A program made the position numbers and the translations under genes. This document shows positions 57,582 to 64,000 of a stretch of 64,000 bases of DNA, in pieces. Each line of letters opens with the position of its first letter. Within the stretch, counting starts at the first letter, position 1. Source of the stretch: Methanosarcina mazei S-6 (GTDB lineage: Archaea > Halobacteriota > Methanosarcinia > Methanosarcinales > Methanosarcinaceae); assembly GCF_000970205.1 (NCBI RefSeq), contig NZ_CP009512.1, positions 2,480,001 through 2,544,000 on the forward strand, written 5' to 3'. The notes under the pieces are model-generated. The model had not been told where the DNA came from, made no database searches, and saw only the letters and a list, made by a program, of their open reading frames with translations.

Positions 57582-57986
57582 TATCTACAATCCTCGAACT
57601 TTTCTCAAGGATTGTGAATTGGAAGGTTTTAAACCGCCGAAATTGGAAGATTCTTAACCGCCATTGACATACGGGTCAGAGAAAATACTCTTACCCTCGA
57701 AAGGGCTTTTAAATCTATATAATATCGGAAACCCAGCCAGCTTGTCTGGCGGCCTTACACAAAAAGAAAGAGAAGAAGAAACTTGGTTCTTTATAGTTTT
57801 GAGTGGGTAACTTACATTCATTTCCTAAATAATGAGGCAACGAATATAAATTTAGAAACATTTAAAGACTCTCTAACTAATCTTACCCGTTTTCCAAGAT
57901 ATTGAAAGAATTTCATTGTAGATAAAGTTGATTTGCGATTGCCGACAATATATTTATGTCAAACATCCAATCTATATGTGATTTAC

Positions 57987-58259
57987 ATGGTTCAAGTTGA
58001 TATAAGCGATGATACAAACCAGATTCTGGGTATTGTAAAAACTAAATTTAACCTGAAGGATGAAAGCGCAGCTATTGATTTTATAGTTGCTCAATGCGAA
58101 ATAGATATGCTAGAACCCGAATTAAAACCTGAATTTATAGAGGAAATGCAAAATATAATTGCAGGAAAACATATAGGGCCCTTTAAAACTGTTGATGATT
58201 TAAAAGCATACATAGAAAGTTTGCCTGATGAGGAAGAGGATGAATTGTGTATGAAATAA
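57987..58259 (+). CDS. DUF2683-type antitoxin
   Basis: 90 residues from ATG 57987 (MVQVDISDDTNQILGIVKTK). The N-terminal strand-helix-helix pattern suits a ribbon-helix-helix DNA-binding domain, and the rest (FIEEMQNIIAGKHIGPFKTV, DDLKAYIESLPDE) is the toxin-binding tail seen in RelB-like and DUF2683 proteins. It overlaps the toxin gene by 13 bp, the usual antitoxin-first order. Confidence 0.75.
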   Translation: MVQVDISDDTNQILGIVKTKFNLKDESAAIDFIVAQCEIDMLEPELKPEFIEEMQNIIAGKHIGPFKTVDDLKAYIESLPDEEEDELCMK

Positions 58260-58507
58260 TAATCAGTGAAAAACTTTCAAAAAAACTAATAAAATTAAGG
58301 AAAAAGAATATTTTACAATTTAATGCTATTTTTAAAAAAGCAGAAGAAATCCAGATTGACCCACAGAGGTATAAAAACCTAAGATATCCATTAAACAATC
58401 TTAAGCGTGTACATATTGATTCTCATTTCGTGCTACTTTACTCTGTTGATGAAGAAACAAAAACAATAATATTAGAAGATTTCATCCATCACGACTTCGC
58501 TTACTAA
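58247..58507 (+). CDS. RelE-family toxin
   Basis: 86 residues, starting at GTG 58247 after gaggaagagga. It has the RelE/YoeB fold pattern: MYEIIISEKLSKKLIKLRKK, a helix, then RYPLNNLKRVHIDSHFVLLY and VDEETKTIILEDFIHHDFAY. Basic residues in the first helix and the C-terminal His/Tyr could form the mRNA-cleaving site. It should cleave mRNA on the ribosome when the antitoxin is lost. Confidence 0.8.
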   Translation: MYEIIISEKLSKKLIKLRKKNILQFNAIFKKAEEIQIDPQRYKNLRYPLNNLKRVHIDSHFVLLYSVDEETKTIILEDFIHHDFAY

Positions 58508-58669
58508 TCTGACGAAAGGTGTTTAAAGTCGAAGACTTCTTTTACAAAGTTATTCAATAGATTTAATAAAGTCGTCCACAAGTAAATGGGTTATGAATAT
58601 TGCTGAGATGGCATCTACAGGAACGTTTCCAAAAAATAGAACAAAATTTTTGCATGGCCTTTATGTGTT

Positions 58670-59533
58670 TCAAATGTTTAATACTTCCACATTTTCTTTC
58701 TGAGTTATATTTCTTGCAATAACTCCACGATGGCACATGTTTACATCAGCTTCGAAACACATTAGAGCAACACGGTGGCTTCGGCTTAATTCCGTAATTT
58801 TATCTAAAAGCTCGGGATTGTCTTTTATTGTCGTTTTTTGGTAGTCCTCAAAGAGTTTTTCGTAATCTTTGAGTGTGAGAAGGTCTTTTCTTTTTTCCCC
58901 TTCTATACCAAGCTCGGGGATGTGGAGATATCGAATCTCTGAGTGTTCGAGATAATTTTTAAGGCTATTTTTTGTGAAATCAAATTTCATGCTGAAAGGG
59001 TTTTTCCTCACGTCAATAAGAACATCTATGTCGTTCTTAATTAAGATATTAAGGAAAAGGTCAACATCTCTTCCTTCATATCCAACAGTAAAAAGGCCCG
59101 GATCACGCATATTCACATCCTGACAAGGTAGTAGTTTGCTTTTTATTGTATAATCAGGAAACTTTCTGTATACGTATTCCATAATTTCTTTGTCAGAATT
59201 AAACTTCTTCACAACTCTATTTATTTTTAAAGTTGCCTTCGGGTCAATCCCTTTTAAAGCTTCTTTCCCTTTTTCGGTTAATTCAAACTTTTTTTCCTTT
59301 TCGAGAATATATCCTTCTTTTTGTAACCTGGAAATATCAGAATAACAAACGTTGGAAAAAGGACCGTAGTGATGGGGGAAAAAATGATAAAATTTAATTA
59401 ATTTGTCTATTTTTTCTACATGAGATGACAAAAAAAGGCTCTTCACTATCATGAATCTGGAAGACAAGCCCCTTTCATGGAGTTTGTCTATGGTGTAAAG
59501 AAGAGCTCTTTGTCTGTGATTCAGATTTTTCAT
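58670..59533 (-). CDS. DUF488 protein with Panacea/SocA-like N-terminus
   Basis: 287 residues from ATG 59533; a TTG six codons earlier is less likely. The N-terminal part (RQRALLYTIDKLHERGLSSR … FFPHHYGPFSNVCYSDISRL) resembles the Panacea/DUF4065 (SocA-type) domain, followed by a winged-helix-like stretch. The C-terminal part is DUF488: FTVGYEGRDVDLFLNIL, VLIDVRKNPFSMKFDF, LHIPELGIEGEKR and near the end MCFEADVNMCHRG. Panacea domains act as antitoxin-type partners, and DUF488 is often found near defence genes. Located beside a TA pair. Function not established. Confidence 0.75.
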   Translation of the reverse strand: MKNLNHRQRALLYTIDKLHERGLSSRFMIVKSLFLSSHVEKIDKLIKFYHFFPHHYGPFSNVCYSDISRLQKEGYILEKEKKFELTEKGKEALKGIDPKATLKINRVVKKFNSDKEIMEYVYRKFPDYTIKSKLLPCQDVNMRDPGLFTVGYEGRDVDLFLNILIKNDIDVLIDVRKNPFSMKFDFTKNSLKNYLEHSEIRYLHIPELGIEGEKRKDLLTLKDYEKLFEDYQKTTIKDNPELLDKITELSRSHRVALMCFEADVNMCHRGVIARNITQKENVEVLNI

Positions 59534-60099
59534 TAAATTACCATCTATCAAGTATGTTTATGTTCAAAATATTTCCATTTAACGATATTCTATGATTTAT
59601 TCATTAGCTATTTTCACAGCTATTGAGAAGACGAATTAAAAATTACTTTATTTATTAAATAGAATTCTACTCGAACTATAAATCTTTACTTTAGCGTTAA
59701 GTCTTAGTATGTTCAGCAGGGATTAATGCCCATGTTATTCATTGTATTGAATAATCATTCATCATATTGAATGACTAACAGATCTTCTCTATTTTTTCGG
59801 GAAAAAACATCCACTCCTATGTTCTCATGGTCGGTGAGAAAACTACACTCAAGAAGAAATCAAAAAACTCTGCTATTTTCCCAGTTTGCCAGTTACACAA
59901 TCACCAAAAGCCTATTTTCCTCAACGATCGCCATTCTCCTCAAGCAGCCAGTACCACAATGGCACATACCTTATCCTTTTCCCATCAACGACCTCCTCAT
60001 TAAAGAAGTCTGATGTAATGATATACTTGTCTAGTATAATCGATAATCGATGAAATTTGCTGATTTTGTCGTGTAAAAACGATAAATTTGCGAGATGAC

Positions 60100-60205
60100 A
60101 TTTTAGATGTAAGCGACAAGGAAAAAACAGAAAAATTAAGGCAGTCCATTCTTTCAAAGGTTTTTTCAGGTCAACTTGTTGGGACAGAGGCTGAGATTCT
60201 TCGGC
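60100..60205 (+). pseudogene. hsdS tail relic
   Basis: Encodes DKEKTEKLRQSILSKVFSGQ followed by LVGTEAEI, closely matching the hsdS C-terminus (37340-37430), then diverges. The following bases resemble, in reverse, a bit of the DUF488 gene (cttcggcttaatt). It looks like a recombination scar. The region 59552-60480 has no complete gene that I can support. Confidence 0.6.
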
Positions 60206-60488
60206 TTAATTTCACAATTTTACCAGATAATAGGATTCTACTGGAACTCAAAAGAAATAAATTTCGAGTACTGGGATCAACTCTTATAATATGCAATATA
60301 TATAATTACAGGGGAATATCACGGCAGGGGGATATAAGGGCAGAGAAGATCCTGTTAAAGCCAGCAATCTCTGAATTTCCGGTTCATATGCTTCAATAAG
60401 AAACATAGCTGTGGTTATTCTCCTTAACTAAAAAGAAGTTTAGAATAAAAAAGAAGTTTAGAATAATAAAGAGAAAAGAGGGAGTATC

Positions 60489-60782
60489 ATGAAGGAAGGC
60501 ACAAAAGAAGAAATGGAAGGCAAGTTTAGTAAGGCTAAGGGAGAAATCAAGGAAAGCGCAGGAGAAATGACCGGGGACATTGAGATGGAAGCAAAAGGTG
60601 AGGCTGAAAAAAGAAAAGGAGAAGCTCAGGAAAAAGTAGGGAAAATAAGGAAAGAGTTTGAAAAATCAAACTGCGGGCGGCCACCCCACCCTAAAGGATG
60701 GGGTATGCTTCGGGCCGCCCGCCCGGTTACTCGGGGACAGATAATTAAGCATCCTCTAACAAGGTTTCATGAACATAAGTGA
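60489..60782 (+). CDS. CsbD-like protein with MITE-derived C-terminus
   Basis: A CsbD-family stress protein in its first 59 residues (MKEGTKEEMEGKFSKAKGEI, AKGEAEKRKGEAQEKVGKIR): charged, Gly/Lys/Glu-rich and hydrophilic. From residue about 62 the frame enters the hairpin-ended element at 60673 and adds a foreign tail (CGRPPHPKGWGMLRAARP...) before stopping at 60782. The CsbD domain itself looks complete. ATG 60489 follows gggag. Confidence 0.75.
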   Translation: MKEGTKEEMEGKFSKAKGEIKESAGEMTGDIEMEAKGEAEKRKGEAQEKVGKIRKEFEKSNCGRPPHPKGWGMLRAARPVTRGQIIKHPLTRFHEHK

Positions 60783-60919
60783 TTGAAATTTGCCTCGGTT
60801 TCCGGTCCGATTTACGATTATTATACAAGGAAGCTATGATTTAGAGATTTAAAGAGAAAAACGAAGAGGCGAGGGTTCACTTCATCCCCTACCTAAAGGA
60901 AGGGGTATTCGTGACCCTC
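60673..60919. mobile_element. 247-bp hairpin-ended MITE related to IS200/IS605 ends
   Basis: Two palindromes bound a non-coding core. Left: gcgggcggcc/gggccgcccgc (60673-60722) enclosing accccaccctaaaggatggggt. Right: gagggttcac/gtgaccctc (60871-60919) enclosing cccctacctaaaggaagggg. The inner stem-plus-gtat(g/t)c pattern is the same as at the ends of the two IS200 elements. No transposase, so a non-autonomous derivative. It sits across the 3' end of the CsbD gene. Confidence 0.7.
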
Positions 60920-61141
60920 TGCGCTCCCGTTGTAATAAAGGCAGGATATCACAAATCTTGAAGACTGGCTTAAACTGGAATTTAAGACTGGCCTAAACTG
61001 GAATTTGATTCTAAGTCTACCACTGAAAATTCTACCAGCTGATTATTGACAATTTTTTAATACATTTAAGACAGTTTTGGGCCAGGGTTTTTCGTTATTT
61101 CTTATTTTTTCCTTATTTTTCCACTTATTTTTTCCGGCCCA

Positions 61142-62497
61142 TCAGGACAGGAAACTTAGCGAGGAAAGAGCCTGTTCCCTTCTGTATTCGGATTTAATCC
61201 CCTTTGCCAGCTCAAGGGCTTTTTTCAGGACTTCTTCCTTTCTTACTCCGTCCAGATACGGAATAATGAAAGAGAGAGCTTCGGGTCTCATATCTTTATC
61301 TTTAAGGTTAAAGGCTAACTGAAGAGCTTCGTCTATAATTTCTCCTTTTCTTTGCCCGTTCAGATAAGGGATAAGCAGAGAGAGGGATTGTCCCCTCAAA
61401 TACTCAGACTGAATACTGTATGACAGTTCAAGGGCTTTTTCCATTATCTTTTCATTTTTTGAGCCGAACAGGTGAGGGATAATTGAGGAAAGGATCTGGA
61501 ATTTTGAGTCACTGTATTGAATATATAAAGCAAAGGCAAGGATATCTTCAATAAGCCTTTCTTTCCCTGGCCCTCTCAGATGCGGGGCAAGAGAACGGAG
61601 TACAAGTGCCCTTTCTTCTTCGTCCTGAATTCTTGATGCGGAACAGAGGGCCTTTTCTATAAGTTCTGCCCGCCTGGGTTCTTCCAGATAAGGAATAAGC
61701 ATGGAAAGAGCCTGAGACCTTAAATCCCCGTATTCAATTCCGGAGGCAAAACCAAGGATTTTTTCCATAAATTCCTCTTTTTCGGGCCCCTCCAGCTCAG
61801 AGAGAACCGATAACTGAGACTGAAACCTCTGGATTTCGCTCTGGCCTTTTATATGCATTTCTGCAATTTTTGCCATTCTTATGGAACTTGGGGTTCCTTC
61901 AGTCTGGATTTCCTGAGTCAGCTGAATGTGTGTGTACGGGCTTTTCAGCTTTTTGACATTAATTCCGACTTCGGGTATGACTCCAGACATAGAGGGATCC
62001 GTTTCTTCTTCTGCCATCTCCAGTGCCTGAGCAATAATTTTTTTTGACATAAATTCTTCGAGCATCTTATTAAATTCTTCAAACACTTTCTTTCTATTGT
62101 TTAAGTTCTGTATTTTAAGCCCGGTAGAATACTCTTCGATCATTTTCTTGATTTCTTCGCCTTCCGTAAAATGCGAAATTTCCAGAGCCAGATCCGGGTT
62201 CTGCTCAAGGACTTTAAGAATCTCCCGCGTCAGAGCCTGTTTTACCTCAGGGTTGGAAGATGCAACAACCATATCTTCTGCGGCTTCTTTTAATTCAGGA
62301 TGGTTTTTAGAAAATATTTTTTCCCATAATTTTTTCCTGGCCGCCCATACCTCAGGTCCTGCTTTTTTGCCGGCTTCTTCATCCGCCCTTTTAGATCCGA
62401 TAACCAGGCAGGGAATTACAGGCTCAATAAAATCTGCTACTTCTTCTGCAAGTTGCTCAAGAGTTATTTTTTGTTGCCGCATAGTTTCTTCCTTCAT
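61142..62497 (-). CDS. Helical-repeat protein of unknown function
   Basis: 451 residues, cytosolic, no signal. The first 200 residues are helical and highly charged. From about 230 onwards it has six 36-residue units with the pattern (A/S)LSxLIPYLxGxxKxExIxxALxLAxxIxxxxxR, for example LSLLIPYLNGQRKGEIIDEA and LSFIIPYLDGVRKEEVLKKA. These should stack as a HEAT- or ARM-like solenoid for binding a partner. It is divergent from the serpin gene, with a 354-bp spacer. I do not recognise a named family. Confidence 0.75.
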   Translation of the reverse strand: MKEETMRQQKITLEQLAEEVADFIEPVIPCLVIGSKRADEEAGKKAGPEVWAARKKLWEKIFSKNHPELKEAAEDMVVASSNPEVKQALTREILKVLEQNPDLALEISHFTEGEEIKKMIEEYSTGLKIQNLNNRKKVFEEFNKMLEEFMSKKIIAQALEMAEEETDPSMSGVIPEVGINVKKLKSPYTHIQLTQEIQTEGTPSSIRMAKIAEMHIKGQSEIQRFQSQLSVLSELEGPEKEEFMEKILGFASGIEYGDLRSQALSMLIPYLEEPRRAELIEKALCSASRIQDEEERALVLRSLAPHLRGPGKERLIEDILAFALYIQYSDSKFQILSSIIPHLFGSKNEKIMEKALELSYSIQSEYLRGQSLSLLIPYLNGQRKGEIIDEALQLAFNLKDKDMRPEALSFIIPYLDGVRKEEVLKKALELAKGIKSEYRREQALSSLSFLS

Positions 62498-62851
62498 TTA
62501 CAGGATATTATGTCCTTCTCTTTTTGGTTAGCTCCGGAATAAAGATATCAGTAAATGTATGCCTGTAGTGGAATAAACAGAATAACAAATAAATACTTCG
62601 TTTTAAGCTTTAGAAAGCTCAGTATAATCTATCACATATCCGTGAGATTACACCAATCAACACAAAAGCAAGCTTCCCACAGCAGCTGCATCTGTCAGAT
62701 GTTAAAAGATACAGATCCCCAGAAAACAATCAAAATTGTGAAAAATTCATGTTTACTTTTTAGATTAAAACCCTTCTTTATTTAAGAAAACAGGTATATC
62801 CCGGATAATATATAAATATGTTTAAGTAACTTTTTTAAAATATTAAGAGAT

Positions 62852-64000
62852 ATGTCCAGAATAAAAATAATTCTTCTTGCGTGTATGTTAGCTCTTCTAT
62901 TCTCCGGCTGTGTGGAAAATTCGGCGGTATTTGAGAAAAATACAGCTACTCTTAAAGAAAATACAATAAATGCGGATTCAGTCAGGGGCTATGACATAGC
63001 TTCTGCAAACAATGCTTTTGCTTTTGATATGTATTCACAGCTGACGCAACAGGTAACTGGAGACTATGAAAACATCTTATTTTCCCCGTACAGCATTTCT
63101 GCTGCCATGGCAATCTGTTACGAAGGGGCGGAGAACACCACGAAGGAGCAAATATCAAACGTATTTTATTTCCCTACCAACAAAACCGTTTTGAAAGTAC
63201 GTCTGGAGAGAATAAACGACAGGATCAATTCCGGAAGCGGCGATTATGAACTCCAAACTGCAAATGCGCTCTGGATACAGGAGGGCTACCCTGTAAAAGA
63301 AGAATATCTTTTCAATGTGAAAAAATACTATGACGGAGAAGTAGCTAACCTTGATTTCGTGAGAAAACCGGATGATTCCAGAAATACCATTAATGAATGG
63401 GTAGAAACCAGAACCAGCGATAAAATCAAGGATCTGGTTCCAAAAAGTATGATTACGCCTGACACCCGAATAATTATTACAAATGCAATTTACTTTAACG
63501 GAAAATGGGCATACACATTTGATAAGCAGCTTACGGAAAAGAGAGCTTTTTATCCGGCAAATGGGGAAGAAGCCTCTGTTGATATGATGTATATGTATAA
63601 CAATTTTAATTATGGCGAAAACTCAAAGGCAAAAATCATAGAATTGCCTTATAAAGGCAATGACTTATCTATGTACATTGTGCTTCCGAAAGACAATAAC
63701 ATCAAAGAATTTGAAACAGAATTCACAATTAACGATTATACAGAACTTAAAAATGAAATGGATTCCACAGTAAACGTGGATATTTTAATTCCGAAATTTA
63801 AGTTTGAGACTAAAACAGAACTTTCGGACTCCTTTGTCGAAATGGGCGTTGTCGACGCCTTCAGGCAGGCAAATTTTTCAGGCATAAGTAATAGCCCATT
63901 AAAAGTATCCGAAGTAATTCATCAAACATTTATAGATGTGAAGGAAGAAGGAACAGAAGCTGCCGCAGCAACAGGGGTTGGGATGACAGTAGGTATGGAT
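62852..64000 (+). CDS. Lipoprotein serpin (cut by window end)
   Basis: ATG 62852 with 383 codons visible. A lipobox LLFSGC with Cys20 suggests lipid anchoring outside the cell. The serpin fold is clear: NNAFAFDMYSQL, NILFSPYSISAAMAICYEGA, TNAIYFNGKWAYTFDK, and the hinge VKEEGTEAAAATGVGM, whose small residues are typical of inhibitory serpins able to insert the reactive loop. The scissile bond lies just beyond the window edge, so the target protease class cannot be read. Serpins are rare in archaea. Confidence 0.9.
   Translation, partial: MSRIKIILLACMLALLFSGCVENSAVFEKNTATLKENTINADSVRGYDIASANNAFAFDMYSQLTQQVTGDYENILFSPYSISAAMAICYEGAENTTKEQISNVFYFPTNKTVLKVRLERINDRINSGSGDYELQTANALWIQEGYPVKEEYLFNVKKYYDGEVANLDFVRKPDDSRNTINEWVETRTSDKIKDLVPKSMITPDTRIIITNAIYFNGKWAYTFDKQLTEKRAFYPANGEEASVDMMYMYNNFNYGENSKAKIIELPYKGNDLSMYIVLPKDNNIKEFETEFTINDYTELKNEMDSTVNVDILIPKFKFETKTELSDSFVEMGVVDAFRQANFSGISNSPLKVSEVIHQTFIDVKEEGTEAAAATGVGMTVGMD

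Larger units (their letters stand above)
53325..57669 (-). mobile_element. IS21-family element, copy 2, with intact group II intron
   Basis: Terminal repeats tgtcaatggcggttta at 53325 and aaccgccattgaca ending at 57669. Same gene order and orientation as copy 1 (39757-44851). Flanks show no clear target duplication. Together the copies bracket the 45-53 kb island. The sequence 57670-57986 to its right has no convincing gene. Confidence 0.85.

Noticed and set aside
57670-57830. Continuation of the IS1634-type transposase on the far side of IS21 copy 2
   Set aside because: The reading begins YGSEK, faintly like such transposases, but no further motif follows and there is no target duplication joining both sides.
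59921-60157. A 78-codon minus-strand frame (…EEVVDGKRIRYVPLWYWLLE)
   Set aside because: Locally protein-like, but overlaps the hsdS tail relic antisense and has no start signal or recognised family; left unannotated.

Overview
The window is almost certainly from a Methanosarcina-type methanogenic archaeon. Evidence: an archaeal ATP-dependent DNA ligase, an ACT-domain/homoserine dehydrogenase pair, PEP synthase, cell-surface proteins with PGF-type C-terminal sorting tails, a TPR giant, a lipoprotein serpin, archaeal-style TATA promoters, AT-rich spacers carrying short tandem repeats, and a high load of IS elements and group II introns. I could not run searches, so family names rest on motifs and recall.

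Layout. 1-2.6 kb: C-terminal-truncated unknown gene, a likely transposase remnant, an IS200-type element with a damaged tnpA, and gene relics. 2.6-7.8 kb: YVTN beta-propeller surface protein, secreted C39-like peptidase, a frameshifted zinc-finger gene, a second IS200 copy and two overlapping zinc-ribbon genes. 7.9-31.3 kb: mostly conserved chromosomal genes (ppsA, guanine-deaminase-like gene, DUF5661, giant TPR protein, HD hydrolase, NIF3-like protein, surface protein, DHH phosphoesterase overlapping engB, an ACT-hom-lig run, a membrane-tethered winged-helix protein). It ends with a tandemly duplicated two-gene cassette (exported coiled-coil protein plus small lipoprotein) and a phasin-like gene. 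32-39.1 kb: type I restriction-modification operon hsdR-hsdM-hsdS, then an M48-like membrane protein lacking the first zinc histidine, then a second hsdS tail.

39.7-57.7 kb is the accessory core. Two IS21 elements in the same orientation each carry a group II intron at the same site in istA; the left intron is itself interrupted by an IS1-type element. Between them lies a visibly AT-rich island with a RaSEA-like radical SAM enzyme, a phytoene-desaturase-like FAD oxidoreductase, a small flavin-binding protein, a B12-type radical SAM enzyme and an all-helical protein with two Asp-rich motifs resembling class I isoprenoid synthases. I read this as a candidate isoprenoid-tailoring gene cluster on a composite-transposon-like block; this is inference. 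An integrase relic carrying a small TA-flanked MITE sits at its left edge.

57.9-64 kb: a RelE/antitoxin pair, a DUF488 protein fused to a Panacea-like N-terminus, an hsdS tail relic, a CsbD gene whose 3' end is replaced by a 247-bp hairpin-ended MITE, a helical-repeat protein and a serpin running off the end.

The most unusual signals are: (i) frame breaks in mobile-element genes falling on in-frame A_AAA_AAC/T heptamers that a -1 slip would repair; (ii) a duplicated secreted coiled-coil/lipoprotein cassette in which one copy appears to start at ACG; (iii) asymmetric near-identity of istA exon 1 beside the introns; (iv) the isoprenoid-like island.
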